Source: JBFGCT01 sp963825565 (lineage in GTDB: Bacteria; Actinomycetota; Acidimicrobiia; Acidimicrobiales; Ilumatobacteraceae). From it: a stretch of DNA of 64,000 nucleotides. Numbering within the stretch: position 1 is the first letter of the stretch; every line of letters starts with the position of its first letter. Of this stretch, positions 1 to 9,056 are shown one piece after another. A program made the translations under genes and the position numbers. The notes beneath the pieces were generated by a model. It did not search any database and had not been told where the DNA came from. It worked only from the letters and a program-made list of their open reading frames with translations. The stretch lies in NCBI GenBank assembly GCA_963825565.1, contig CAWGTW010000006.1, forward strand, positions 1 to 64,000. The letters are read 5' to 3'.

Positions 1-862
1 AAGTGGCTCGACGAGCGACCCTCGCACCCTGACAACGTCGACAACCGCCGACCGACTTGTTCGGGGTGCTTCGGCCAGAGCGGTGTGCGAGCTGTCACGG
101 GACAGCGGCTCTTCACGACCGTTGGGCACCGCCCCGCGCCGACGCCGAGCGAGCGCTGCGGCTGAGGCGTCGCACACGGCGATGGCTGGCGCCATCGCGC
201 TTCGGATCTGGGCGCGGCATGGCCGAGCTGCCTGATCACCCGCGCCGGGGCGCCGGCTGCGACGCAGTTGTCCGGGAGGTCGCCGGTGACGACGCTGTTC
301 GCCCCGACGACGACGTGCCGGCCGATCAACGCGCCCGGCAGCACGACGGAGCCGTGACCGAGCCACGACCCTTCGCCGATCCGCACCGGCGCTCGTCCAT
401 CACCTGCTGCGAGATCGGGAGGTCGAGCCGCTCGTAGCCGTGGTTCTGGTCGGTGATGTAGACGTGGTGGCCGGTCCACACGTCGTCACCGATCACGATC
501 TCGAGATGCCCGACGATGCCGCTGCCCTTGCCGATCAGGCAGCGGTCGCCGATCGCGATCACCGTGTCCGACACCATCTGTTGCCCGGGCACCATGCCGG
601 CGGACAGCGTGATCTGCGGCCCGAACAGGGTCCCGGCCCCGATGCGGATGTACTGCTCGTTGAACAGCGCGTTGGGCGGGAAGCAGATCACGCTGCGGTC
701 GCCGAACGCTCCGAACTTACGTCCCCGGCGACTGTCCGGTCCGATCGCCCCGAGTTCGACGGCCGCGCCCCAGCCGGCCCTGACCGCTTCACCGGCAGCC
801 CGCTTCAGCACATCGCGCGCTCGGCGGCGCACCGTCAACGGCTGCGGTGGTCGTTCGAGCAC
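1..862 (-). pseudogene. Frameshifted hexapeptide-repeat acyltransferase, runs off the left edge
   Basis: The frame from GTG 862 encodes a left-handed beta-helix acyltransferase (LbH/CysE-LacA type). Visible are isoleucine/valine-rich hexapeptide turns, the stretch 'YIRIGAGTLFGPQITLSAG' and 'HVYITDQNHGYE', which resembles the O-acetyltransferase active-site loop with its histidine. Near position 386-391 the frame breaks. The continuation 'PVRIGEGSWLGHGSVVLPGA' through 'NSVVTGDLPDNC' and 'APARVIRQLG' lies one frame over, and one added base there restores 'MDERPVRIG'. After the usual family end (about position 200) no stop is met before base 1, and that tail (about 65 codons) does not look like the family, so a second lesion or another gene may be present. 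The GTG at 862 is chosen because a TAGCGT hexamer lies 8 nt upstream. It is divergent from the peptidase at 995. The acceptor substrate is unknown. Confidence 0.7.
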
Positions 863-870
863 GGTGCCCG

Positions 871-876
871 ACGCTA
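871..876 (-). promoter_or_regulatory. -10-like hexamer for the acyltransferase (leaderless start)
   Basis: On the minus strand TAGCGT is followed by 8 nt and then the GTG at 862. It fits the TANNNT-N6-8-start pattern found repeatedly in this window, so the transcript probably begins at or next to the start codon. Confidence 0.4.
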
Positions 877-994
877 TCCCCCGGTCGCGCTCATCGCCGT
901 GCCCACCCGCGATCGGCGCCTCAGCACGGCCGTGCCCGGTGAGCTCGCCGGCTTTCCTTGCCGATCGGACCCGCCGATCGGCCAGACTCCACGG

Positions 995-2033
995 ATGGAG
1001 GCGACGCCGCTCGGATCGATCACCGACGTGCCCGGCGTGCGCGTCGGGCATCACCAACGCATCGGGCGCGGCTGGCTGACCGGGTCGACCGTGGTCGTCG
1101 TCCCCGGCGGCGCGACTCCCGGCGTCGACGTCCGCGGCGGCGGCCCTGGGCACGCGCGAGACCGATGCGCTGCGGCCGGCCAACCTCGTGCAGACGATCC
1201 ACGCGGTGTGCCTGACCGGCGGGAGCGCGTACGGTCTGGCGGCGGCCGACGGCGTGATGGGCTGGCTCGAACAGCAGCGGCTCGGGGTGGCGGTCGGCCC
1301 CGATCCGTCGCTGGTCGTTCCCGTCGTGCCGGCGGCGGTGATCTTCGACCTCGGCCGGGGCGGCCGTTTCGGCCACCGTCCCGACGCCGGCTTCGGTGAG
1401 CGCGCCGCTCGCGGGGCGACCGTGCGCCAGCGACGGTGGGGATCGGTCGGCGCCGGGACCGGGGCGCGAGCAGCCGGCCTGCAGGGCGGGGTCGGGACGG
1501 CCAGCACGGTCGTCGTGCTGCCGGGGGTCGAGATCGTCGTCGGCGCGCTCGCCATCGTCAACGCCAACGGGGCCGTCGTCGACCCCGACCGCGGGCTTCC
1601 CTGGGAGCCGGCCGGGCTGCGGCTGCGCCGCCCTCCCCCGGCCGAGCGACGGGCGCTGCGCGCCGCCGGTGCGGTCGATGCACCGGCCCTCAACACGACG
1701 ATCGGCGTGGTCGCGACCTCGGCCCGGCTCGGCAAGGCCGAGGCCGGCAAGCTGGCGTCGGTCGCCCATGACGGCCTGGCGCGGGCGATCCGGCCCGCCC
1801 ACTCACTCGTCGACGGCGACACGATCTTCGCCCTCGCCACCGGCACGACCGAGCTGCCCGGGACGGCGTTCGGGTTGGGCATCCCGGAGTCGAGGGCGAC
1901 GGCGATCGACGCCGTGCTGCGCGCCGGGGCCGACGTGTTCGCCGCGGCGTGCACGCATGCGGTCGTCGCCGCCCGCGCCGTGGGCGACGCTCCGAGCTAC
2001 CTCGACCTGTGCCCGTCGGTACTCCCGTGCTGA
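995..2033 (+). pseudogene. NylC/DmpA-like P1-family autoprocessing hydrolase with one frameshift
   Basis: P1-family N-terminal-nucleophile hydrolase (DmpA aminopeptidase / NylC nylon-oligomer hydrolase fold). These proteins cut themselves before a Ser/Thr that becomes the nucleophile. The start 'SITDVPGVRVGHHQ', the middle 'VCLTGGSAYGLAAADGV' and 'ALNTTIGVVATSARL' match the family. In NylC cleavage is Asn|Thr, here predicted between bases 1694 and 1695. The frame breaks in the GGG run at 1148-1150: removing one G converts GGGPG+HARD into 'GGGPGTRETDALRP', the expected sequence. Repaired length is about 345 residues, normal for the family. ATG 995 is preceded by CAGACT plus 6 nt. The end overlaps the panC start by 7 nt. 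The error may be in the sequence rather than the organism. The natural substrate cannot be inferred. Confidence 0.8.
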
Positions 2034-2878
2034 CGTTCACCACCCCCGGCGCGGTCAGGTCGTGGTCAGCTGCGCAGCGGCTCGCCGGCCGGTCGGTCGG
2101 CCTGGTCCCGACGATGGGTGCGCTCCACGACGGCCACCTCGCGCTCGTCCGCGACCTGCAACGCCGCGGCGATGCGGTGGTCGTCTCGCTCTTCGTCAAC
2201 CCGCTGCAGTTCGACCGGCACGACGACTTCGACACCTATCCCCGACCGATCGAGCGCGACGAGTCGGTGTGCCGATCCGCCGGCGTCGATGCGGTCTACG
2301 CCCCGACCGCAACGGCGATGTACCCGCCAGGCTTCCTCAGCCGGGTCGTCGTCGACCGACTCACCGAGCCGATGGAGGGAGCGATGCGACCCGGCCACTT
2401 CGACGGGGTGACGACGGTCGTGACCAAGCTGTTCGGTGCCGTCCGCCCAGACCGGGCGATCTTCGGCGAGAAGGACTACCAGCAGCTGGCGATCGTCCGG
2501 CGGATGACCATCGACCTCGATCTCGGGGTGGAGATCGTCGGTCACCCGATCGTCCGCGAGCCCGATGGCCTTGCGCTGTCCAGCCGCAACACCCGGCTCG
2601 ATCCAGCGCAGCGGATCGCCGCCCGGTGCGTCCCGCGCTCGCTGGCTGCGGCGGTCGAACGCGCCGCCGAGCCGGGCGCAACCGTCGAGGAGGTGATCGC
2701 CGCGGGGGCGGCGGTGACCGCCGGCGAACCGCTCGCCCGGCCCGAGTACCTCACCGTGTTCGACAGCGACACCCTCGAACTCGTCGACGACCTCGACCCC
2801 AGATCAGCGCGCGTCGGGACGGCGGTGTGGATCGGCGACGTGCGGCTGATCGACAACCGGGCGCTCGTCGAGGGCTGA
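2027..2878 (+). CDS. panC: Pantothenate synthetase (pantoate-beta-alanine ligase)
   Basis: Cytosolic ligase joining pantoate and beta-alanine with ATP to make pantothenate, the vitamin precursor of coenzyme A. The start GTG 2027 overlaps the previous stop and yields 283 residues, close to the usual length of about 280. 'PTMGALHDGH' is the HIGH-like nucleotide-binding motif. 'FVNPLQF', 'EKDYQQL' (family FGEKDxQQ) and 'GLALSSRNTRL' (family LAxSSRN loop) complete the signature. No panB or panD lies beside it, so it is not in a pantothenate operon here. Its end overlaps the convergent membrane-protease gene by 75 bp. Confidence 0.95.
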   Translation: MLTFTTPGAVRSWSAAQRLAGRSVGLVPTMGALHDGHLALVRDLQRRGDAVVVSLFVNPLQFDRHDDFDTYPRPIERDESVCRSAGVDAVYAPTATAMYPPGFLSRVVVDRLTEPMEGAMRPGHFDGVTTVVTKLFGAVRPDRAIFGEKDYQQLAIVRRMTIDLDLGVEIVGHPIVREPDGLALSSRNTRLDPAQRIAARCVPRSLAAAVERAAEPGATVEEVIAAGAAVTAGEPLARPEYLTVFDSDTLELVDDLDPRSARVGTAVWIGDVRLIDNRALVEG

Positions 2879-3703
2879 CGCCGGGACCTCGCCGGCCGAG
2901 TCGTCGAGGTCGTCGGCGACCCCGGACAGCACGAGCACGAGGACGACGCCGTTGAGGATCGCGTGGGCGATGACCGTCGGCCCGATCCGCGCCAGGAGGT
3001 ACGCCGCGCCGCCGAAGGCCGCGCCGACCGCCGAGAGGACGATCACCAGGCCGATGTTGCCCACGCCGCGCACCGGATCGACGTGGACCGCCCCGAAGAG
3101 CACGGCCTGCATCGCGATCGCCCCGACGGCCGGCATCCGGCCGAGCAGCCCGCGCAGGACCACGCCGCGGAAGACGAGCTCCTCGACCAACGGCGCGGCG
3201 ACGACGGCGGTGATCACCAGCGAGACGACGTAGGTGCGGTCGGCGCTGAGCTGGTCGATGCCCTCGGTGTTGCTCGTGATCGGGATGCCGAGGATCAGCA
3301 CGAGGAGTCCGGCGGCAAGCTGGCACCCGACGGCGGCGAGCCAGACGACCGGCCCCCACGCGAGGTCGGACCATCGCGGTCGCAGGCCGAGATCCGACGC
3401 GGTTCGCCCCGTGCCCCACCGCCGGCTGACCACCCCGCACCACAAGAGCGACGGCCCGTACGCGAGCACGGCGAGCAGCGTGACGTACACGACGATCGGC
3501 CACTCGAAGCGCACGAGTGCCCGGAGCACGACCTCCGACGCGAGCAGCGAGACCAGCAGCACGACGACGGCGCCGGCCGCAGCGGCGATCGGCAGGGTCG
3601 GATGGGGCGGCCGGACCGGGGCGAGCGCGGCGACCGGTGCGGGCGGCAGGTACGGCACCGCCGGGTCGACCGGCGGGCCGATCGGCCGCGGGAGCTCGCC
3701 CAT
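2804..3703 (-). CDS. CPBP-family intramembrane metalloprotease (Abi/CAAX type)
   Basis: Multi-pass membrane protein of the Rce1/CPBP (ABI) family, thought to cleave or handle prenylated or small peptide substrates in the membrane. After a Pro-rich cytoplasmic N-terminus of about 40 residues come several hydrophobic helices. The three family motifs are present: 'EELVFRGVVLRGL' (EExxxR), 'FGAVHVD' (FxxxH) and 'HAILNGV' (HxxxN). ATG 3703 lies 4 nt after the stop of the M1 peptidase, so the two genes are probably co-transcribed. The last 25 codons overlap panC on the other strand. The substrate is unknown; a role in peptide export, immunity or membrane quality control is possible. Confidence 0.85.
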   Translation of the reverse strand: MGELPRPIGPPVDPAVPYLPPAPVAALAPVRPPHPTLPIAAAAGAVVVLLVSLLASEVVLRALVRFEWPIVVYVTLLAVLAYGPSLLWCGVVSRRWGTGRTASDLGLRPRWSDLAWGPVVWLAAVGCQLAAGLLVLILGIPITSNTEGIDQLSADRTYVVSLVITAVVAAPLVEELVFRGVVLRGLLGRMPAVGAIAMQAVLFGAVHVDPVRGVGNIGLVIVLSAVGAAFGGAAYLLARIGPTVIAHAILNGVVLVLVLSGVADDLDDSAGEVPASALDERPVVDQPHVADPHRRPDAR

Positions 3704-3707
3704 CGGA

Positions 3708-5267
3708 TCAGGCGGGGAACGCATCGGGGAGGTCGGTCGCGTAGAGCCAGTCGTCGAAGAACGCACCGAGGTCGCGGCCGCTCACGTCCTCGGCGAGGGC
3801 GATGAACGTCTCGGTCGACTGCGCGGTCCCGGCGTAGGTGTCCACCCACGTGCGGAGCAGGTCGAAGAAGACGTCGTCCCCGATCGTCAACCGCAACGCG
3901 TGGAGGATCACGGCGCCGCCGTCGTAGCTCTCGAACCCGAAGAGGTTGCCGGCGGTGGGCGAGCCGGTCGCCTCCGAACCGTTCTGGCGGGCACGCAGCG
4001 ACGCGCTCGCCACCTGATCGACCGGCGCGAAACCGGCCTCCTCCGACCACAACCACTGCGCGTACGTGGCGAAGCTCTCGTTGAGCCAGATGTCGTCCCA
4101 CTCGGCGGGTGAGACCGCGTCGCCGAACCACTGGTGCGCCAGCTCATGGGCGAGCACGAGGTGCTGCTCGTACGCGGAGGCATCGGCGACCGCTGCCTCG
4201 AACATCGATCGTCCCTGGGTCTCCATCGCCAGCCCGCGCGGGAAGTCGTCGACGAACGCCAGGCCGTACCGCTCGAGCGGGTACGGGCCGAACAGCCCCT
4301 CGAAGAACGGCAGTTGCTCGTCGTTCACGGCCAGCAACTGCGCGTACCGGTCGCCGCTGCCCGCCGGGAGCGCGTGGAGCAAGGGGATCACGTCGCCGTC
4401 GACGCTGACGTACGGGTCGTCCTCGATCAGCTCGTACCGGCCGACGATCAGCTGCGCGAGGTAGGTCGACATCGGCTCGGATTGTGACCAGATCCAAGGG
4501 TTCGACCCGTCGCCGCGTTGCTCGAGCTCGCCGTTGGCGATCGCCGCCAGGCCGTCGGGCACCTGGAGCTCGAATCGCCACTGTGCCTTGTCCGACGGAT
4601 GGTCGTTGCTCGGCATCCAGGTGTGTGCGCCCGCCGGTTCGTTGAGCACGTACGACCCGCCGGGGGTCGGATACCAACCGGCACCGAGCTCGCCGAGGCC
4701 GACCGGCTCCGGGGTGGCGGCATACGACACGACGGCGGTCACGGTCGGTTCGCGATCGGCAGGGAGTTCGATCAGCAGCTCGCCGGGTCCCGTGGTGAAG
4801 CTCGCGTCAACCCCGTCGACCGTCACCGACGACACGTCGAGCCCGTCGGCATCGAGGGCGAGTTGGCCGACACCGTCCGTGACGACCGCGTCGACCGTGA
4901 CCGCGCCGCGGATCGAGTCGCCCTGGGCGTCGATCTCGAGGCGGACGTCGTAGGCGAGCACGTCGACGTCGGACGAGCCGAGGTCGGGGAAGAGCGGGTC
5001 GCCGACGCCGGTCGACGCCGCCCGGCCTCCCGGTGGCGCGGCCTCGGACGTCGCCGGAGTCGCCGGTGTCGACGACGTCGGAGCCGATGTCGTCGACGTA
5101 TCTGCTGGGACCGAGGTCTCGCCGGCGTCGGGGAACTCCTCGACCGCGGTCGTCGCGGTCGGCTGATCGGCCGCCCGGTCGGCCCGTTCGGTCTCCACGG
5201 CCGCCGAACCGCAGGCACCGCCGAGGAAGAGGGCGGCCGCCGCCAACGTCGTCGCCCAGCGCTGCAC
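3708..5267 (-). CDS. M1-family zinc metallopeptidase lipoprotein
   Basis: Gluzincin aminopeptidase-like lipoprotein on the outer face of the membrane. A signal peptide ends in the lipobox 'FLGGAC' with Cys19, followed by a Ser/Thr/Pro-rich linker to about residue 90. The all-beta N-domain precedes the catalytic domain, where HELAH is at 374-378 and the third zinc ligand Glu397 ('LNESFATY') lies 18 residues on, the HExxH-x18-E spacing of M1. The exopeptidase motif GAMEN is altered to 'LAMETQG', so true aminopeptidase activity is uncertain. At 519 residues it lacks the large C-terminal helical domain of full-size PepN. The GTG start follows TACTCT plus 6 nt. Confidence 0.9.
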   Translation of the reverse strand: MQRWATTLAAAALFLGGACGSAAVETERADRAADQPTATTAVEEFPDAGETSVPADTSTTSAPTSSTPATPATSEAAPPGGRAASTGVGDPLFPDLGSSDVDVLAYDVRLEIDAQGDSIRGAVTVDAVVTDGVGQLALDADGLDVSSVTVDGVDASFTTGPGELLIELPADREPTVTAVVSYAATPEPVGLGELGAGWYPTPGGSYVLNEPAGAHTWMPSNDHPSDKAQWRFELQVPDGLAAIANGELEQRGDGSNPWIWSQSEPMSTYLAQLIVGRYELIEDDPYVSVDGDVIPLLHALPAGSGDRYAQLLAVNDEQLPFFEGLFGPYPLERYGLAFVDDFPRGLAMETQGRSMFEAAVADASAYEQHLVLAHELAHQWFGDAVSPAEWDDIWLNESFATYAQWLWSEEAGFAPVDQVASASLRARQNGSEATGSPTAGNLFGFESYDGGAVILHALRLTIGDDVFFDLLRTWVDTYAGTAQSTETFIALAEDVSGRDLGAFFDDWLYATDLPDAFPA

Positions 5268-5273
5268 GTTCCG

Positions 5274-5279
5274 AGAGTA
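5274..5279 (-). promoter_or_regulatory. -10-like hexamer for the M1 peptidase (leaderless start)
   Basis: Minus-strand TACTCT, then CGGAAC, then the GTG at 5267. The six-base gap leaves no room for a ribosome binding site downstream of the expected transcription start. Confidence 0.5.
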
Positions 5280-5440
5280 CCCAGCGCATCGAGCAACGCG
5301 CCCGCGGCCCGATCACCACCGCAGGGGGTGACGTCGCAGACGAAATCTTGAGTGAGGAATTGGTCAAGACCGCCGATGCACGTCCAGAGGACATACCCCG
5401 CCCGCACCCTGGCGGGCGCGACGCCAGTCACGGAGCACCG

Positions 5441-7519
5441 ATGGACAACATCACGATCACCAGCCCCAAGCGCGCCAGGTCACTGCGCCGAACCGTCCTG
5501 GCACTCGCGGTGTCCGCAACTGGGCTGGTTTCGCTGACCGGGGCGCAGGCCACGCCGACCGCCAGCGCTGCCGGGATCGACGATGGCGACTGGCTCGGCA
5601 TCCTCAACGTGTATCGCGCCCAGTCGGACCTCCCTCCGGTCACCGCCAACACCACTTGGTCCGCCGGCGCGCAGAACCACTCGTGCTGGATGCTGCTCAA
5701 CGGCATCGCCCACGACGAGGGCAGCGGTACGCCGGGCTACTCCTCGGCCGGCGACGCAGCCGGCAACAACGGCAACGTGGCGGTCACCGGGAGCTCCAGC
5801 TCGACCGCTCGCTACTACATCGATCTCTGGATGTCGGCGCCGTTCCACGCGATCGGCGTGCTGCGCCCCCGCCTGCAATCGACCGGGTTCGGAGCGTGCG
5901 CCAGCCCGCCGAACCCGTCCTGGACGCAGTGGAAGTCGTCGGCCACGCTCGACGTGCTGCGCGGCGTCAACTGGGCCGCGCCGCGCTCGACCATCCCGGT
6001 CGTCTTCCCCGGCGACGGTGCGACGACGAGCCTCACCCGATTCATCGCCGAGTCGCCGGATCCCCGCACGTTCTGCGGGTGGGGCGGCCGCACGGTCGGG
6101 CTGCCGTTGATCGCCATGATGCCCTCGGCCGTCTCCTCGGCCAGCGCCACCCTGTCGGGACCGAACGGCCCGGTGAGCGCCTGCGTCCTGCACGGTGGCA
6201 ACACGTCGGGCACCGCCCGGTCGATCCTCGGCGGCGACAACGCCGTCGTCGTCGTGCCGTCGGCACCGCTGGCGGCCGGAGCCCACGCCGTGACCGTCAC
6301 GTCCAGCGGCGGCAACGTCGCATGGACGTTCAACGTCGACCCCGACGCACCGCTGGGAGCCTCCACGCCGCCCGCCCCGCCCGAACCGCTTCCCGACCTG
6401 CCGAACTCCAAGGTGATCGGTGAGGCAGAGCGGCTGACGCCCGCGACGCCGTTCCGCCTCGTCGACTCCCGGGTCGGCCTGACGATCAACCGCCTGCCGG
6501 CCAAGACGGTCGTCAGGGTCCCGGTCGCCGGCCACAACGGAGTCCCTGCCGACACCTCGGCGATCAGCGCCAACTTCACCGTCGCCGACCCCGCCGCCGG
6601 CGGGCACCTGACCGCCTACGACTGCACGGGCAGCGCCCTCGAGGTCTCGACGTTGAACTACCCGGCCGGTGCTGCAGTGGCCAATCAGTCGATCGTGCCG
6701 CTCGCTGCGAACGGTGACCTGTGCCTGTACTCCTACGCCGCGACCGACGTGGTGATCGACGTCAACGGCTTCGTCACGCCCTCGGGCACGACCAAGCTGA
6801 ACAGCGTCCAACCGACGCGTGTCGCCGACACGCGCGGCACGGGGGCGCTGCTCGCCGGCGTCGTCCGGGCCTTCGACCTCGAAGGCGGGGCCAGCCCGGT
6901 GCCCGATGCGGCGACCGGCGTCATCGTCAACCTCACGTCGGTCGATCCGCAATCGTCGGGTTGGATCAGGGCGTACCCCTGCGACCTTCCCGAGCCCGGC
7001 TCCTCCACGCTCAACGTCTCGGCGGGCATGACCCGTGCCAACTCGGCGATCATCCCGACCTCGGCGAGCGGCACGATCTGCCTCCGTTCGACGGTGACGA
7101 CCGACATCGTGATCGACGTGACCGGCTGGGTCGGGCCGTCGGGGACGTTCGAGTTCACCTCGCTGCAGCCGATCCGCATGGCCGACACACGATCGCTGCA
7201 CCCCGGGCTCAACCCCGCGGCCAACGGGCAGCCGCTCGCCCACGACCAGGTCCTGCGCATCCCGATCGCCGGCACGCGCGGCGTGCCGATCGGCGCCCGG
7301 GCAGCGACGCTCAACGTGGTGTCCGCCGGTGCCGCCGAGGCCGGGTACCTGCGGATCATCCCGTGCGGGGGCGCCGGCAACGTCTCGACCGTGAACTACC
7401 TCGGTGCCGACACGGTCGCCAACGGCGCCACGGTCGAACTCGGTGCCGACGGCGACGTGTGCGTGACGACGAGCGCCAGCACCCACGTGATCGTCGACAT
7501 CACCGGCATCTGGAGCTGA
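5441..7519 (+). CDS. Secreted CAP/SCP-domain protein with three C-terminal beta repeats
   Basis: Exported protein of 692 residues. The signal peptide has a basic n-region ('PKRARSLRR'), a hydrophobic core and an A-x-A-like end near 'ASAAG'. Residues about 45-190 resemble a CAP (SCP/PR-1) domain: 'ILNVYRAQSDLPPV', 'QNHSCWMLLNGIAHDEG' (family His and Glu) and 'FHAIGVLRPRLQSTGFG'. A short Ig-like stretch follows. From about residue 333 come three related modules of about 115 residues, each opening 'P-x-R-x-x-DTR/DSR' and closing 'DVVIDVNGF', 'DIVIDVTGW' or 'HVIVDITGI', each with a pair of cysteines. These modules occur in many secreted proteins of Acidimicrobiia and may bind envelope glycans or other proteins; that is inference. 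An alternative upstream start in the same frame lacks a signal peptide. Confidence 0.88.
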   Translation: MDNITITSPKRARSLRRTVLALAVSATGLVSLTGAQATPTASAAGIDDGDWLGILNVYRAQSDLPPVTANTTWSAGAQNHSCWMLLNGIAHDEGSGTPGYSSAGDAAGNNGNVAVTGSSSSTARYYIDLWMSAPFHAIGVLRPRLQSTGFGACASPPNPSWTQWKSSATLDVLRGVNWAAPRSTIPVVFPGDGATTSLTRFIAESPDPRTFCGWGGRTVGLPLIAMMPSAVSSASATLSGPNGPVSACVLHGGNTSGTARSILGGDNAVVVVPSAPLAAGAHAVTVTSSGGNVAWTFNVDPDAPLGASTPPAPPEPLPDLPNSKVIGEAERLTPATPFRLVDSRVGLTINRLPAKTVVRVPVAGHNGVPADTSAISANFTVADPAAGGHLTAYDCTGSALEVSTLNYPAGAAVANQSIVPLAANGDLCLYSYAATDVVIDVNGFVTPSGTTKLNSVQPTRVADTRGTGALLAGVVRAFDLEGGASPVPDAATGVIVNLTSVDPQSSGWIRAYPCDLPEPGSSTLNVSAGMTRANSAIIPTSASGTICLRSTVTTDIVIDVTGWVGPSGTFEFTSLQPIRMADTRSLHPGLNPAANGQPLAHDQVLRIPIAGTRGVPIGARAATLNVVSAGAAEAGYLRIIPCGGAGNVSTVNYLGADTVANGATVELGADGDVCVTTSASTHVIVDITGIWS

Positions 7520-7550
7520 GCCGACCTGCGACGCCGACCCGCGACGCCGG

Positions 7551-9056
7551 TCAGCGCCGCAGGGCGATGTCGCCGACCACCGCCCGATAGCGGATCGTGT
7601 GGACGCTGTCGCCGGAGAGGATCGCGCCTCGACCGAGCATCCGCCCGCCCTGCCAGTTCGACAGACCGAGCTCGGGTGCGTCGAGCGCGTACTGCCCGTC
7701 GACCCACCGCGTGAACCCGTTGCCGACGAACGGCGCATCGACGGCGTCGTAGAACCGAGCGTGCTCGTCCGGGTCGGTGGCGATCAGCGAGGCGACGAAG
7801 CGGGGGCTGTACCGGTTGCAGAGGCGGACCGCCTCGTCGACGTCGTCGACGATCGTCAGCGTCATCTCCGGTGAGTTCTCCCATTCCCACTCGGTCGCCA
7901 GACCGTCGAGCCCGAGCGAGGTCGCCGCCCGCTCGCGATGGACCCCGTCGGCCCGCTCGACGTCGACCGATCGCTCGAACCACTCGACCGGCACCCATGG
8001 TTCGGACCGCTCGGTGACGTGCAGCCGGGCGGCGCTGTCGCGCGAGGCAGCGGCCGCATCGAGGCCTTCGAGCACGACGGGGACGAGCTCGGCCGCCCGG
8101 GCCTTCGGGACGGCGCAGACGTTGAGCGTGTTGCAGACCTTGCGGTCGAGCGAGTGCTCGACCGCGGCCCGCAGGTCGTCGGCGGCCGCAGAGTCCCCGG
8201 CGACGATCCAGGCGCCACCGGTGCCGTGCAGGCTGACCGGGATGCCGGACTGCGCGGCGACCGCACCGAGCTGGGCGACCGCCGGACCCGAACCGCGGGC
8301 GACGGCGAGGGCGAGGCGCCGATCGCTGAACAGCGCGTGGCCGGCACTGCGCGCCGGCGAGGCGATCAGCCCCACCACACCAGGCGGGAGCCCCGCCTCC
8401 TCGAGCGCCGGCCCAAGGGCATGCTCGACGATCGCCTCCGCCGTCGACAGCGCATCGGAGCCGATGCGGAAGACGACCGCGTTGCCGGTCCGCAGCACAC
8501 CGGTCGCATCCGCGAACACGTTCGGCCGTCCCTCGAAAACGAACCCGACCACCCCGAGCGGCGCTCGACGGGCCTCGACGTGCCATCCCTCGTGGTCGAT
8601 CTGCGCCACGACGGTGTCGCGCCCCGTCGTCGTGTCCCGCCACCCGTGCAACCCGGCGACCATGCCGCGGCGCATCGCGTCGTCGAGCACCAACCGTGTG
8701 GTCGAGCGGCCGCGCGCTGCGGCACGCTCGACATCGGCACGGTTGGCGGTGGCGATCGGAGCGAACACGCCGTCGTCGGACAGCCGCGCGGCGAAACGGT
8801 CGAAGAACTCGGTGATCGTCTCGTCGGCGCAGGCGGCGAGTGCGGCGAAACCCTCGACCGCAGCTCCGACCGTTCGCTCGACGAGCCGGTGCTCCGCAGC
8901 CGGGATGTGGATCAGGTCGCCGGTCGTCTGCACGACGACGAGGTGGTCCCCCTCGCGGAACGCGGCCGCGAGCCGGTCGTCGACGACGGTGACGCGGTCG
9001 CCGCCGAACACGAGCTGCTGGCCGGCGACGAGCTCGGTGAGCCGGCCGACGGTCAT
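7551..9056 (-). CDS. ProA-like glutamate-5-semialdehyde dehydrogenase family protein, N-terminally extended
   Basis: Aldehyde-dehydrogenase superfamily enzyme closest to ProA (gamma-glutamyl phosphate reductase). 'APLGVVGFVFEGRPNV' matches the ProA Rossmann region, and 'DRKVCNTLNVCAV' holds the catalytic Cys in the ProA context K-x-C-N. It has 501 residues against about 420 for ProA. Roughly 90 residues ('LTELVAGQQLVFGGDRVTVV...') precede the region that aligns, and the C-terminus ends 'GRMLGRGAILSGDSVHTIRY' instead of the usual HARGPxGLxxLTT. It may be a paralogue with another substrate rather than the proline enzyme. ATG 9056 shares one base with the stop of the upstream oxidoreductase, so the pair is translationally coupled. 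No proB is nearby. Confidence 0.75.
   Translation of the reverse strand: MTVGRLTELVAGQQLVFGGDRVTVVDDRLAAAFREGDHLVVVQTTGDLIHIPAAEHRLVERTVGAAVEGFAALAACADETITEFFDRFAARLSDDGVFAPIATANRADVERAAARGRSTTRLVLDDAMRRGMVAGLHGWRDTTTGRDTVVAQIDHEGWHVEARRAPLGVVGFVFEGRPNVFADATGVLRTGNAVVFRIGSDALSTAEAIVEHALGPALEEAGLPPGVVGLIASPARSAGHALFSDRRLALAVARGSGPAVAQLGAVAAQSGIPVSLHGTGGAWIVAGDSAAADDLRAAVEHSLDRKVCNTLNVCAVPKARAAELVPVVLEGLDAAAASRDSAARLHVTERSEPWVPVEWFERSVDVERADGVHRERAATSLGLDGLATEWEWENSPEMTLTIVDDVDEAVRLCNRYSPRFVASLIATDPDEHARFYDAVDAPFVGNGFTRWVDGQYALDAPELGLSNWQGGRMLGRGAILSGDSVHTIRYRAVVGDIALRR

Noticed and set aside
57..437. Plus-strand frame over the acyltransferase
   Set aside because: Antisense shadow; the opposite strand has clear hexapeptide-repeat sequence.
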